Origin: Nonomuraea aridisoli
GTDB lineage: Bacteria; Actinomycetota; Actinomycetes; Streptosporangiales; Streptosporangiaceae
Direction: 5' to 3'
Assembly (NCBI RefSeq): GCF_003236395.1
Contig: NZ_POUD01000010.1
Span: forward strand, 1 to 64,000
Length of the DNA: 64,000 bases
A model generated the notes under the pieces. The model was not told the DNA's origin, did no database searches, and worked only from the letters and a program-made list of their open reading frames with translations. The position numbers and the translations under genes were made by a program. Shown here in pieces: positions 1 through 9,037 of the stretch (positions are counted from its first letter, which is position 1; the number at the start of each line of letters is the position of its first letter).

Positions 1-78
1 CCCGCCCGACGCCGCCGCCGAGCCCGTACCGGCGAACACCCCTGACAGAACGGCCAGCACGACCAGAATCGCCCTCAT
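1..78 (-). CDS. secreted protein, N-terminal fragment only
   Basis: Only the first 26 codons lie in the window; the gene runs off the left edge. The start is the ATG whose complement is at 76-78, preceded by a GGAGGT ribosome binding site at about 84-90 (read on the minus strand). The peptide begins MRAILVVLAVLSGVFAG and continues with alanine and glycine. This is a short positive start, a hydrophobic core and a small-residue region, the shape of a Sec signal peptide. The product is therefore probably exported, but nothing in the visible part shows what it does. Confidence 0.6.
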   Translation of the reverse strand, partial: MRAILVVLAVLSGVFAGTGSAAASGG

Positions 79-218
79 GGGACCACCTCCGGTGGTGTTA
101 CACCGCAGGCGCTCCCGAGGTTCCAGCCGGTTCGGCCGGATGGCGCGCCGTTCGGCGGCGTGGCGCGCACAATGGAGGCGAGGGCGAGAATTCGGCGAGG
201 AGCGAGGAGGCCTGCGCC

Positions 219-455
219 GTGCCCGCCGCCGGACATGACCACCTGACCGCGATGCTGGATGTGCTGGTGTACGAGAGCATCGTGGTCGCCTGGCGGCGGA
301 CGCCGCCCGGTGGATACCTGATCGTCTCGCATGAGGGCGAGGAGATCAGGCTGTCCCTCTCCCAGGCAGAAATGTGGGCCAGAGGCGCTTTCGCCGTCTA
401 TCTCGCGCTGGTCGACCAGCGCCGTATCCACCCCCGCATTCCCGGCGCCAAATAA
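219..455 (+). CDS. small hypothetical protein
   Basis: A 78-residue ORF from a GTG at 219, with a GAGGAGG ribosome binding site about 9 bases upstream. It is followed at once by a strong terminator at 489-521, as expected of a real monocistronic gene. The protein is mixed in composition, with no signal peptide or membrane segment, and I recognise no family. It diverges from the secreted-protein gene at the left edge. An internal ATG at 252 is a less likely start because it has no ribosome binding site. Confidence 0.5.
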   Translation: MPAAGHDHLTAMLDVLVYESIVVAWRRTPPGGYLIVSHEGEEIRLSLSQAEMWARGAFAVYLALVDQRRIHPRIPGAK

Positions 456-488
456 TTGACGCCTGCCATATATCCAGGCAAAAGAAAA

Positions 489-521
489 GCGGGAGAGCAG
501 AAACCGCTCTCCCGCCTTTTT
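489..521. terminator. bidirectional rho-independent terminator
   Basis: A perfect 10-bp stem, GCGGGAGAGC (489-498) with GCTCTCCCGC (506-515), and a 7-base loop. A T run follows on the plus strand (516-521) and T-rich sequence on the minus strand. It sits between two convergent genes (219-455 plus, 584-1105 minus) and can end both transcripts. Confidence 0.85.
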
Positions 522-583
522 CCGACCGCCGGCGCCGGTCCCGGCCACCGGCCGCCCGAGGCGCACCGCCCCGGAAAGAGCGA

Positions 584-1105
584 TCAGGACTGCTGGTTGG
601 TCATGAGCTCCGAGATCTTCCACTCTTCGCCGTCCCGAGTGAGCACGAACAGCTCCCGGTGGGTCTCGTCGTCCTGCTTGCTCGTCGCGCGGACGACGGC
701 GTTCTCCTGGCCGGCCGTACGCGCCTCGTCGATGGTGTGCGTGGCGCCTTCCTGGCCCTGCGCCTGCTCCTGGTACAGCCGGCGGATGGCCTGGGTGCCC
801 TCGGCCGTCGGCTCGCCGTTCCAGGCGACGACCGCGTCGTCGGAGAAGGAATCGACGATTTGGTCGACGTTTCCGGACTTCAGGGCGTTGAAGTAGTTCT
901 GGATGGCCGTACGGGGATCCGTCGCCGGGGCCTGGTCCGTCGGCGACATGTCCGGCGACATGCCGGGCGATTCCATCTCGGTGGGCGCGGGTGGGCTCGC
1001 GGCTCCTTGCATCGCCTGCGTGGTCCCCGCGGAGCAACCCGCGACGAGGAGGGCGGGGACTATCGCGGCCAGCAGGAGTGCCCTGCGCTGAGAGTTCTTG
1101 CTCAT
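584..1105 (-). CDS. lipoprotein with NTF2/SnoaL-like domain
   Basis: 173 residues. The N-terminus has lysine and arginine, then a hydrophobic stretch ending in the lipobox LVAGC (Cys at about residue 24), so the mature protein should be a lipid-anchored cell-surface protein. A linker rich in Pro, Met, Ser and Thr (to about residue 60) precedes a compact domain of about 105 residues (DPRTAIQNYFNALKSGNVDQ onwards, ending in EEWKISELM). That pattern is typical of the NTF2-like/SnoaL-like fold. No catalytic function can be assigned. It is monocistronic and shares the bidirectional terminator at 489-521. Confidence 0.75.
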   Translation of the reverse strand: MSKNSQRRALLLAAIVPALLVAGCSAGTTQAMQGAASPPAPTEMESPGMSPDMSPTDQAPATDPRTAIQNYFNALKSGNVDQIVDSFSDDAVVAWNGEPTAEGTQAIRRLYQEQAQGQEGATHTIDEARTAGQENAVVRATSKQDDETHRELFVLTRDGEEWKISELMTNQQS

Positions 1106-1281
1106 GGCCGCTTGATGCCCGCACCAGTCCGCTACGAATGCCCGGTTTAGGCACTTCGCACAACGCCTTTACTCGCCAGTACTCACCATCACGGCTTACT
1201 GAAATTGGCGAGACCGTTCAGAGCTTCGATCGTTGCGCAACCGAGACCGGCGATCATGGTCGCGGGGATACCGTCCATCCA

Positions 1282-1431
1282 GTGCCGCGAACCCAGCCGA
1301 ACTCCGAGCCACTCCCCAACCGCGAAGACGCCGAACGCTGCGAAAGCGTGGATTCCGGACGGCGTTGCGTGCTTCCCGCGGCCCACCGCGGCCCGCACGT
1401 CTATCCCCCGCTGGAGACGGACCCGGTGTAG
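1282..1431 (+). CDS. possible small protein with Cys-His (CxLPxHxGPH) motif
   Basis: A 49-residue reading frame from a GTG at 1282; a GGGGAT about 13 bases upstream is a weak ribosome binding site. Its C-terminal half reads RCESVDSGRRCVLPAAHRGP followed by H. This kind of Cys...Cys-x-Leu-Pro-x-x-His-x-Gly-x-His pattern recurs in short actinobacterial proteins and could bind a metal. The rest of 1106-1445 shows no other convincing gene. The frame is short and its start uncertain, so it could be chance coding in GC-rich DNA. Confidence 0.3.
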   Translation: MPRTQPNSEPLPNREDAERCESVDSGRRCVLPAAHRGPHVYPPLETDPV

Positions 1432-1445
1432 GGACGCGCCCGAGC

Positions 1446-1817
1446 CTAACCCGCCGCCGCCACCGCGCGCAGCTCTTCAAAGAAACCCGCCGGTCGCCGC
1501 ACGTTCACCTCCACTAGCCCGTCCCTCACCCGTACGGCGTGGACGGGCACCGACACGCCCTCCTCGTCCAGGCATCGCCCGGTGACCAGGGAGAAGACCT
1601 GCTTGTGCAGCGGCGAGGCGACCGTCGGCTCGCCCTTCCTGGTGCCGACGATGCCGCGCGAGAGCACGTACGCGCCACTGAACGGGTCGAGGTTGTCGAG
1701 CGCGTGCAGGTCGCCGTCGTAGGTGCGGAAGACGGCGACCTGCACGCCGTCCACGAGGGCGCAGACCCCCCGCTCGGGCGCCAGCGCGTCGTAGGCGCAG
1801 ATCCGGGTCCAGCTCAT
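1446..1817 (-). CDS. nirD: nitrite reductase (NADH) small subunit NirD
   Basis: 123 residues, the usual NirD length. NirD is the Rieske-fold small subunit of assimilatory NADH-nitrite reductase, which reduces nitrite to ammonium in the cytoplasm with NirB. The sequence has the family pattern VQVAVFRTYDGDLHALDNLD, then a glycine-rich loop and SPLHKQVFSLVTGRCLDEEG. As in other NirD proteins the Rieske cysteines are mostly gone and no complete CxH...CxxH set is present. The start ATG overlaps the nirB stop by 4 bases, so translation is coupled. It is the last gene of the nitrate operon. Confidence 0.93.
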   Translation of the reverse strand: MSWTRICAYDALAPERGVCALVDGVQVAVFRTYDGDLHALDNLDPFSGAYVLSRGIVGTRKGEPTVASPLHKQVFSLVTGRCLDEEGVSVPVHAVRVRDGLVEVNVRRPAGFFEELRAVAAAG

Positions 1818-4240
1818 CGGGCCATCACCGGCTTGATCTGGCCGCGCTCGCTGGCGAACACGATCGACGGGTCGGGCACGCCGGGCGCGTTGACGAAGCT
1901 GACGAACCTGCCCAGCTTCTCGGGGTCGTCCAGCGTGGCCCGCCACTCGTCGGCGTACGTGGCGACGTGGTGCTCCATCTGCGCGTCGAGGTCGGCGCAG
2001 ATGCCGAGCGAGTCCTCCATGATGACCTCCCGCAGGTAGTCGAGGCCGCCGTCGAGCGACTCCAGCCACGCGGCGGTGCGCTGCAGCCGGTCGGCGGTGC
2101 GGATGTAGAACATCAGGAACCGGTCGATGGTCCTGATCAGCTCCTCGGTGCTCAGGTCCTTGGCCAGCAGGTCGGCGTGGCGGGGTTTGAAGCCGCCGTT
2201 GCCGCCGACGTACAGGTTCCAGCCCTGCTCGGTGGCGATGATGCCGAAGTCCTTCGAGCGGGCCTCGGCGCACTCGCGGGCGCAGCCGGAGACGGCCGAC
2301 TTGAGCTTGTGCGGCGAGCGCAGCCCCCGGTAGCGCAGCTCCAGGGCGATGGCCATGCCGACCGAGTCCTGCACGCCGTAGCGGCACCAGGTGGAGCCGA
2401 CGCACGACTTCACCGTGCGCAGCGCCTTGCCGTAGGCGTGCCCCGACTCGAACCCGGCCTCGACCAGCCGCCGCCAGATCTCCGGCAGCTGCTCGATCCG
2501 GGCGCCGAACAGGTCGATGCGCTGCCCGCCGGTGATCTTCGTGTAGAGGCCGAAGTCGCGGGCAACCTCGCCGATCACGATGAGCTTCTCGGGCGTGATC
2601 TCGCCGCCGGGGATGCGCGGCACGACCGAGTACGTGCCGTTCTTCTGGATGTTGGCCAGGAAGGCGTCGTTGGTGTCCTGGAGGGCGGCGCGCTCGCCGT
2701 CGAGCACGTGCCCGTTGTGCAGCGAGGCGAGGATCGAGGCGACGGCCGGCTTGCAGATGTCGCAGCCGCGGCCCTGCCCGTGCTCGGCGATGAGCTCGGA
2801 GAACGTCGTGATGCCGCGCACCCGTACGATGTCGAACAGCTCGGCCCGCGAGTACGCGAAGTGCTCGCACAACGCCTTGCTGACCTCGACGCCCGACTTC
2901 TCCAGCAGCTGCTTGAGCATCGGCACGCAGCTGCCGCAGGTCGTGCCGGCGCGGGTGCAGCCCTTGATGCCGGGCACGTCGGTGACGCCCTGGTCGGCGA
3001 TGGCGGTGCGGATGTCGCCCGCGCACACGTTGTTGCAGGAGCAGACCTGCGCCTCGTCGGGCAGGTCGAGGGTGGCGCCCGCCCCGCTGAACAGCAGGTC
3101 CGACGGCGCGGCCGGCAGCTCCTTGCCCACGAACGGCCGCAGCGCCGTGTACGGCGAGGCGTCGCCGACGCAGATGCCGCCGAGCAGCGTGCGCGCGTCG
3201 TCGCTGATGAACAACTTCTTGTACACGCCGCCCACGGGGTCCATGTAGGTGACGTCGAGCGCCCCGTCCATCGCCCCGAACTGCGCCACCTCGACGCCGA
3301 GCAGCTTGAGCTTCGTGGACATGTCGGCGCCCTCGAAGGCCGCCGTGCCGCCCATGATCCGATCGGCCGCGACCTCGGCCATCGTGTTGCACGGCCCGAC
3401 CAGCCCGTAGACCATGCCGCCGGCCAGCGCGCACTCGCCGACTGCGTAGACGGACGGGTCGGAGGTGCGCATCGCGGAGTCGACCACGATGCCGCCCCGC
3501 TCGCCCACGTCCAGCCCGCACGCCCTGGCCAGCTCGTCGCGCGGCCTGATGCCCGCGGAGAAGACCACGACCTGCGCCTCCAGCAGCGTGCCGTCGGGCT
3601 TGCGCAGCCCGGCGACGCGGCCGTCCGGGCCGGTGACGACCTCCTGGACGCCCGAGCCGGCGTGCACGCCCAGCCCGAGGGACTCGATGTGCCCCTTGAG
3701 CACCGAGCCGCCGCCCTCGTCCACCTGGCGGGGCATCAGCCAGGGGCTCATCTCGACGATGTGCGCCTTGAGCCCGAGCGCCCGCAGCGCGTCGGCGGCC
3801 TCCAGCCCGAGCAGCCCGCCGCCGACCACGACGCCCTCCACGGCGTCCTTGGCGGCCGCGCGGATGGCGTCGAGGTCCTCGATGGTGCGGTAGACGAAGG
3901 CGTGCTCGGCCCCCGGCACCGGCGGCACGAACGGCGCCGACCCGGTGGCCAGCACGAGCACGTCGTACGGCTCGGCCCCGCCGTCGGCGGTGACGACGTG
4001 CCTGGCCTCCCGGTCGACGGCGGTGACCCGGGTGGCGAGCCGCGTCACGATCCCGCCGGGCACCGCGTACGTGAGCTCGTCGGCGCTCGTGCCCGACAGG
4101 TAGGACGTCAGGTGCACCCGGTCGTACGCCGGGCGCGGCTCCTCCCCGATGACGGTGACCCGCCCGTCGAACCCCTTGCCGGCGAGCGTCTCGACGAACC
4201 GGTGAGCCGCCGGCCCGTACCCCACGACGACGATCCTCAT
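1814..4240 (-). CDS. nirB: assimilatory nitrite reductase large subunit NirB
   Basis: 808 residues, normal for NirB. The N-terminus is an FAD/NAD(P)-binding reductase (MRIVVVGYGPAAHRFVETL). Two Bfd-like [2Fe-2S] segments follow (CSCNNVCAGDIRTAI with CGSC, then GRGCDICK). The C-terminal half is the sulfite/nitrite reductase domain with the sirohaem/[4Fe-4S] cysteines in GSTWCRYGVQD and SGCARECAEA. It reduces nitrite to ammonium with NAD(P)H. I chose the ATG at 4240 because upstream in-frame sequence belongs to the previous gene and the start overlaps that gene's stop by 4 bases. Part of narK-nasA-flavoprotein-nirB-nirD. Confidence 0.96.
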   Translation of the reverse strand: MRIVVVGYGPAAHRFVETLAGKGFDGRVTVIGEEPRPAYDRVHLTSYLSGTSADELTYAVPGGIVTRLATRVTAVDREARHVVTADGGAEPYDVLVLATGSAPFVPPVPGAEHAFVYRTIEDLDAIRAAAKDAVEGVVVGGGLLGLEAADALRALGLKAHIVEMSPWLMPRQVDEGGGSVLKGHIESLGLGVHAGSGVQEVVTGPDGRVAGLRKPDGTLLEAQVVVFSAGIRPRDELARACGLDVGERGGIVVDSAMRTSDPSVYAVGECALAGGMVYGLVGPCNTMAEVAADRIMGGTAAFEGADMSTKLKLLGVEVAQFGAMDGALDVTYMDPVGGVYKKLFISDDARTLLGGICVGDASPYTALRPFVGKELPAAPSDLLFSGAGATLDLPDEAQVCSCNNVCAGDIRTAIADQGVTDVPGIKGCTRAGTTCGSCVPMLKQLLEKSGVEVSKALCEHFAYSRAELFDIVRVRGITTFSELIAEHGQGRGCDICKPAVASILASLHNGHVLDGERAALQDTNDAFLANIQKNGTYSVVPRIPGGEITPEKLIVIGEVARDFGLYTKITGGQRIDLFGARIEQLPEIWRRLVEAGFESGHAYGKALRTVKSCVGSTWCRYGVQDSVGMAIALELRYRGLRSPHKLKSAVSGCARECAEARSKDFGIIATEQGWNLYVGGNGGFKPRHADLLAKDLSTEELIRTIDRFLMFYIRTADRLQRTAAWLESLDGGLDYLREVIMEDSLGICADLDAQMEHHVATYADEWRATLDDPEKLGRFVSFVNAPGVPDPSIVFASERGQIKPVMAR

Positions 4241-5631
4241 ACCGAGATTCCCTCCTGCTCGCAGAGCCATCCGACAATGCCCTCCACCGCGTCGCGGCAG
4301 GTGCCGCAGCCGGTCGTGGCCCGGGTGGCGGCGGCCACCCCGGCCACGTCGCGCGCGCCGGCCTCCCAGCACGCCCTGATCTGGCCCTTGGTCACGTTGT
4401 TGCAGTGGCAGACCTTGGCCGCGTCCGGCATCAGCGTCGGGCTGTCGGTCACCGGCGCCGACCCGAGCCCGGGGAACAGCAGCCCGGCGCGGTCGCCCGG
4501 CACCGGCGCGCCGCGGTCGAAGAGCTGGGTGAGCGTGCCGACGGCGTCGCTCTCGCCCAGCAGGATCGCGCCGACCAGGCGGCCGTCGCGGATGACGAGC
4601 TTGCGGTAGGTGCCGCGGGCCCGGTGGCTGAAGCGCACCACCTCGGCGTGCTCCTCACCGAGCTGGGTCTCGCCCATCGCGGCCAGTTCGACGCTCTTGG
4701 CCTTCAGGCGGGTGACCAGGCGGGAGCCGCGGTAGAGGGCCTTGCCTCCGGTGATGACGTCGGCGGCCACGGCGGCCTGCTCCCAGGCGGGCGCGACCAG
4801 GCCGTAGACGGTGCCGTCGTGCTCGGCGCACTCCCCGATCGCGAAGATCGACGGGTCGTCGGTACGCAGCTCGTCGTCCACGACGACGCCGCGGCGGACC
4901 TCCAGCCCGGCCTCGGCGGCGAGGTTCGTGACGGGGCGCACCCCGCAGGCCAGCACGACGAGGTCGGCCTCGACCAGCTCGCCGGTGTCGAGCCGGACGC
5001 CGTCGTCGTCCACGCCGGCGGCGCTGACGCCGGTGCGGGTCTGGATGCCGAGCCCGGCCAGCGTCTCGCCGAGCACCTCGCCCGCCTCGACGTCGAGCTG
5101 GCGTTCCATGAGGTGTCCGGCCAGGTGCAGCAGCGTGACGGGCAGGCCGCGCCCGGCCAGGCCGCGGGCCGCTTCGACGCCGAGCAGCCCGCCGCCGATG
5201 ACCACGGACTGACGGGCCTTCTCCGCCGCCCCCAGGATGCGTTCGCAGTCGTCGAGCGTGCGGAACGGGATGGCCCGCTCCACGCCCGGGATCGGCGGCA
5301 CGATCGCGTCGCTGCCGGTGGCCAGCACCAGCAGGTCGTACGGCTCGCGCCGGCCGTCCTCGGTGACGACGTGCCGGGTCTCGCGGTCGATGTGCGCGAC
5401 CGCGCTGCCGAAGACGGCGGTGACGCGGTTGGCGTCGTACCAGGAGGCGTCGAGGAGGCGCACCTGCTCGGGCCTGGAGCCGCCGGCCAGCACGTTCGAC
5501 AGCAGCACCCGGTTGTACGGCCGGCACGACTCCGCGCCGAACACGGTGATCCTGATGTGCGGGTCCCGGGCACGCACCTCGCTGACCAGCCGGGATCCGG
5601 CCATTCCGTTGCCCACGACGACGAGTCTCAT
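4237..5631 (-). CDS. NAD(P)/FAD oxidoreductase with C-terminal Bfd [2Fe-2S] domain (nitrate reductase electron-transfer subunit)
   Basis: 464 residues. It has a Rossmann FAD site at the start (MRLVVVGNGMAGSRLVSEVR), a second dinucleotide site (SVVIGGGLLGVEAARGLAGR) and an FAD-closing motif around IFAIGECAEH. A C-terminal domain of about 60 residues carries the four Bfd cysteines, CHCNN and GCGTC. It resembles the front half of NirB without the nitrite reductase domain. In actinomycete nitrate operons such proteins are thought to pass electrons from NAD(P)H to the catalytic subunit NasA, whose gene overlaps this one by 4 bases. The role is inferred from context; the fold is clear. Confidence 0.87.
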   Translation of the reverse strand: MRLVVVGNGMAGSRLVSEVRARDPHIRITVFGAESCRPYNRVLLSNVLAGGSRPEQVRLLDASWYDANRVTAVFGSAVAHIDRETRHVVTEDGRREPYDLLVLATGSDAIVPPIPGVERAIPFRTLDDCERILGAAEKARQSVVIGGGLLGVEAARGLAGRGLPVTLLHLAGHLMERQLDVEAGEVLGETLAGLGIQTRTGVSAAGVDDDGVRLDTGELVEADLVVLACGVRPVTNLAAEAGLEVRRGVVVDDELRTDDPSIFAIGECAEHDGTVYGLVAPAWEQAAVAADVITGGKALYRGSRLVTRLKAKSVELAAMGETQLGEEHAEVVRFSHRARGTYRKLVIRDGRLVGAILLGESDAVGTLTQLFDRGAPVPGDRAGLLFPGLGSAPVTDSPTLMPDAAKVCHCNNVTKGQIRACWEAGARDVAGVAAATRATTGCGTCRDAVEGIVGWLCEQEGISV

Positions 5632-7673
5632 GACAACCTCTCCACCCTGACCGCGCACACCTTGAACTCCGGCATCCGCGACGTGGGGTCGAGTGCCGGG
5701 TTGGTGAGCCGGTTGGCGCCCTCCCAGTGGAAGGGCATGAACACGGTGTCGCGCCTGATGGCGTCGCTGATCCTGGCCACGGCCTTGGTCTCGCCCCTCC
5801 TGCTGGTGACGCGCACGACGTCGCCGGCGGCGATGTCGAGGTGTTCGGCGAGGTCCGGATGGAGCTCGATGTACGGCTCGGGCGCGGCCCGGACGAGCGG
5901 CTCGATCCTGCGCGTCTGGGCGCCGCTCTGGTAGTGGGCGAGCACCCGGCCGGTGCTCAGGTGGACGGGGTAGTCGTCGTCGGGCTCCTCGTCCGCCGGC
6001 CGGTGCTGCACCGGTACGAACCGGGCGCGGCCGTCCGGGGTGGCGAAGGAGTCGAGGAACGGCCGGGGCGTGCCGGGGTGCTCCGGCGACGGGCACGGCC
6101 AGAAGACGCCGGTCTCGTCCGCGATCCGCTCGTAGGTGATGCCGGAGTAGTCGGCGGGGCCGCCCGCGCCGGCGCGGCGCAGCTCGTCGAAGACCTCGCC
6201 GGGGTCGGTCGCGAAGCGGTGGCCGAGCCGTTCGGCGAGCCCGGCGATGACGTCCAGGTCGCTGCGCACGCCCGGGGGCGGCGCGACGGCGCGGCGGCGC
6301 AGCAGGACGCGGCCTTCGAGGTTCGTCATGGTGCCGGTCTCCTCGGCCCACTGGGTGACGGGGAAGACCACGTCGGCCAGCACGGCGGTCTCCGACATGA
6401 CGACGTCGCAGGCCACCAGCAGGTCGAGGGCGCCGATGCGGGCGGCCACGCGGTCGGAGCCGGGGGCCGAGACGATCGGGTTCGACCCGAACAGCAGCAG
6501 CGCCTTCGGCCCTTCCGGGGTGCCGAGGGCGTCGAGCAGCTCGTACGCCGACCGCCCCGGCCCAGGGATGTCCTCGGCCGCGATCCCCCAGACGCCGGCT
6601 ACGTGCTCGCGGGCCGCCGGGTCGTCGATCTTGCGGTAGCCGGGGAGCTGGTCGGCCTTCTGCCCGTGCTCCCGGCCGCCCTGCCCGTTGCCCTGCCCGG
6701 TCACGCAGCCGTACCCGGAGCCGTGGGTGCCGGGCAGGCCGAGCGCGAGGGCCAGGTTGATGAACGCGGTCACCGTGTCGGTGCCCTTGGCGTGCTGCTC
6801 GGCGCCGCGCCCGGTCAGGACGTACGCGTTGCCCGCGGCGGCCAGGGCTCGGGCCGCCTGCCGCATCCGGTGGACGGGCACGCCGGTGATCCGCTCGACC
6901 CGCTCGGGCCACCAGGAGGCCAGCGACGTGCGCACCTCCTCGAACCCGGTGGTCCTGGCGGCGACGTACGCCTCGTCCACCAGGTCCTCGGCGACGGCGA
7001 GGTGCAGCAGGCCGAGGGCCAGGGCCAGGTCGGTGCCGGGCGCGGGCTGCAGGTGCAGCCAGGCCATCTTGGCCGTCGGGGTGCGCCGCGGGTCGACGAC
7101 GATCAGCCGCGGCCCCGACAGGTGGCGGACGAACGGCGGCATCGTCTCGGCGACGTTCCCGCCGGCCAGCAGCACGACGTCCGCCTCGGCGAGGTCCGTG
7201 ATGGGGAACGGCATGCCGCGGTCCATGCCGAACGCCCTGATCGAGGCGGCGGCGGCCGAGGACATGCAGAAGCGGCCGTTGTAGTCGATCTGGCTGGTGC
7301 CGAGCGCGACCCTGGCGAACTTGCCCAGCGCGTACGCCTTCTCGTTGGTCAGCCCGCCGCCGCCGAACACGGCCACGGCGTCGGGGCCGTGCTCGGCACG
7401 GAGTGCGGAGACCCGGTCGGCCACGTAGTCCAGCGCGACGTCCCAGGCGACGGGCTCGCCGTGCAGGAGGGGCGTGGTCAGGCGCTCGCCGTTGGTGAGC
7501 AGCTCGCCCGCCGTCCACCCCTTCTGGCACAGCGCGCCCGAGGCGTTGGCCGGGATGTCGGTCCTGGGAGTGATCACCAGCCCTGTGCCGCTCCCCGGGC
7601 CGATCCCTGTGCCTATCTCCATGCCACACTGCAGGGCGCAGTACGGGCAGTGCGTCTTCACCGGCTCGCTCAT
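5628..7673 (-). CDS. nasA: assimilatory nitrate reductase, molybdopterin catalytic subunit
   Basis: 681 residues of the molybdopterin oxidoreductase family. The N-terminus carries the [4Fe-4S] ligands HCPYCALQCGM and, about 35 residues later, ALCQKGWTAGELL. Molybdopterin-binding stretches (GGGGLTNEKAYALGKFARVA, GSGYGCVTGQGNGQGGREHG) follow. The C-terminal beta-barrel domain (VHLSTGRVLAHYQSGAQTRR) is present. It reduces nitrate to nitrite in the cytoplasm; there is no Tat signal, as expected for an assimilatory enzyme. It lies 4 bases after narK and overlaps the flavoprotein gene, so all are probably co-transcribed. Confidence 0.94.
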   Translation of the reverse strand: MSEPVKTHCPYCALQCGMEIGTGIGPGSGTGLVITPRTDIPANASGALCQKGWTAGELLTNGERLTTPLLHGEPVAWDVALDYVADRVSALRAEHGPDAVAVFGGGGLTNEKAYALGKFARVALGTSQIDYNGRFCMSSAAAASIRAFGMDRGMPFPITDLAEADVVLLAGGNVAETMPPFVRHLSGPRLIVVDPRRTPTAKMAWLHLQPAPGTDLALALGLLHLAVAEDLVDEAYVAARTTGFEEVRTSLASWWPERVERITGVPVHRMRQAARALAAAGNAYVLTGRGAEQHAKGTDTVTAFINLALALGLPGTHGSGYGCVTGQGNGQGGREHGQKADQLPGYRKIDDPAAREHVAGVWGIAAEDIPGPGRSAYELLDALGTPEGPKALLLFGSNPIVSAPGSDRVAARIGALDLLVACDVVMSETAVLADVVFPVTQWAEETGTMTNLEGRVLLRRRAVAPPPGVRSDLDVIAGLAERLGHRFATDPGEVFDELRRAGAGGPADYSGITYERIADETGVFWPCPSPEHPGTPRPFLDSFATPDGRARFVPVQHRPADEEPDDDYPVHLSTGRVLAHYQSGAQTRRIEPLVRAAPEPYIELHPDLAEHLDIAAGDVVRVTSRRGETKAVARISDAIRRDTVFMPFHWEGANRLTNPALDPTSRMPEFKVCAVRVERLS

Positions 7674-7677
7674 CCGA

Positions 7678-8988
7678 TCAGACCCTGGCGTAGGCGAGGC
7701 TGGCCACGACCCTGGCGCCGACCTTGCGGGTGTAGCACCACCAGGTCAGGGCGAAGCAGCAGGCGTAGAAGGCGCAGAAGGCGAGGAAGGCCGGGCCGGG
7801 GGTGCCGGCCGCGGCGAACGACATGCCGAACGCCCGGTTGATGAGGAACCCGCCGAGCGCTCCGACGGCCGAGATGATGCCGATGGCGGCCGAGGCCTGG
7901 CGTTTGCCGTACATGAGGGCCTCCTCGCCCTCGCCGCGCTCGGCGACGGCCTTGGCCTGGAAGATGGCCGGGATCATCCGGTACGTCGAGCCGTTGCCGA
8001 TGCCGGAGGTGAGGAACAGGACCTGGAAGGCCAGGAAGAACAGCCAGAAGTTGCCCGACCCCGCCGCGAGCCAGACCAGCAGCACGCCGCCGCCCATCGC
8101 GGCGAAGTTCCACAACGTGACGGGCGCGCCGCCGAGCCGGTCGGCCAGCCAGCCGCCGACCGGCCGGATCAGCGACCCGATGAGCGGCCCGGCGAAGGCC
8201 ACCGCGGCGTACGGCGCGTCCGGGAAGAGGCTCTGGCTCAGCAGCGGGAACGCGGTGGAGTAGCCGATGAACGAGCCGAACGTGCCGATGTAGAGGAACG
8301 ACATGATCCAGGTCTGGGCCTTGCCCGCCACCGCGAGCTGCTCGCGCGGGTTCGCCTTGGCACTGGTCAGGTTGTCCATGAACGCCCAGGCGCACACGGC
8401 CGCCACGACGATGAACGGGATCCAGAACCACCCGGCGGCGGCCAGCCCGAGCGAGCCGATCACCAGCGGCATGACGAGCTGGACGGAGCTGACGCCGATG
8501 TTGCCGCCGGCAGCGTTCAGCCCCAGCGCGACGCCCTGCTTGTGGCGGGGGTAGAAGTAGGTGATGTTCGCCATGCTGGAGGCGAAGTTGCCGCCGCCGA
8601 CCCCCGCCAGCGCCGCGATCACCAGGAACATCCAGTACGGCGTCCCCGGCTCGTTGACCGCCACCCCGAGCAGCACCGCCGGGATCAGCAGCAGCAGCGC
8701 GCTGGCCACGGTGAAGTTGCGCCCGCCGAACCGCGCCGGCCCGAACGTGTACGGCACCCGCAGCACCGAACCGATCAGGTTGGGCAGCGCGACGAGCCAG
8801 AAGAGCTGGTCGGTGGAGAACTCGTACGATCCCAGCCGGGTCGCCACGATGCTCCACAACGTCCACACGGTGAAGCCGAGGTGCTCGGCCAGGATAGAGA
8901 AGATCAGGTTGCGCCGGGCCACGCGCTTGCCTGAACTCTCCCAGAAGGCTGGGTCATCGGGGTGCCAGTCGGCGATCCAGCGCGCCAT
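7678..8988 (-). CDS. narK: nitrate/nitrite MFS transporter NarK
   Basis: 436 residues with about twelve hydrophobic segments. Family signatures are the first helix region (NLIFSILAEHLGFTVWTLWS), GVGGGNFASSMANITYFYP (the nitrate-signature glycine-rich helix) and a second glycine-rich helix around TSGIGNGSTYRM. It brings nitrate in, and possibly nitrite out, across the cytoplasmic membrane. It is the first gene of the operon; the 200-base region upstream (8989-9189) should hold the promoter and contains repeated GT(T/A)AC motifs. The cytoplasmic N-terminus is longer than in enteric NarK, as usual in actinobacteria. Confidence 0.93.
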   Translation of the reverse strand: MARWIADWHPDDPAFWESSGKRVARRNLIFSILAEHLGFTVWTLWSIVATRLGSYEFSTDQLFWLVALPNLIGSVLRVPYTFGPARFGGRNFTVASALLLLIPAVLLGVAVNEPGTPYWMFLVIAALAGVGGGNFASSMANITYFYPRHKQGVALGLNAAGGNIGVSSVQLVMPLVIGSLGLAAAGWFWIPFIVVAAVCAWAFMDNLTSAKANPREQLAVAGKAQTWIMSFLYIGTFGSFIGYSTAFPLLSQSLFPDAPYAAVAFAGPLIGSLIRPVGGWLADRLGGAPVTLWNFAAMGGGVLLVWLAAGSGNFWLFFLAFQVLFLTSGIGNGSTYRMIPAIFQAKAVAERGEGEEALMYGKRQASAAIGIISAVGALGGFLINRAFGMSFAAAGTPGPAFLAFCAFYACCFALTWWCYTRKVGARVVASLAYARV

Positions 8989-9037
8989 CGACCTCTCCTA
9001 CGCTCGGCGTCCGGGATCCCCAAGCTAGGAAGCGCTC

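Noticed and set aside
1189-1398. 69-codon minus-strand frame with a hydrophobic look
   Set aside because: No ribosome binding site, no recognisable family, and it overlaps a more plausible plus-strand frame.
1967-4609. 880-codon open frame antisense to nirB
   Set aside because: A shadow created by GC-rich codon bias; the opposite strand encodes nirB with full conserved motifs.
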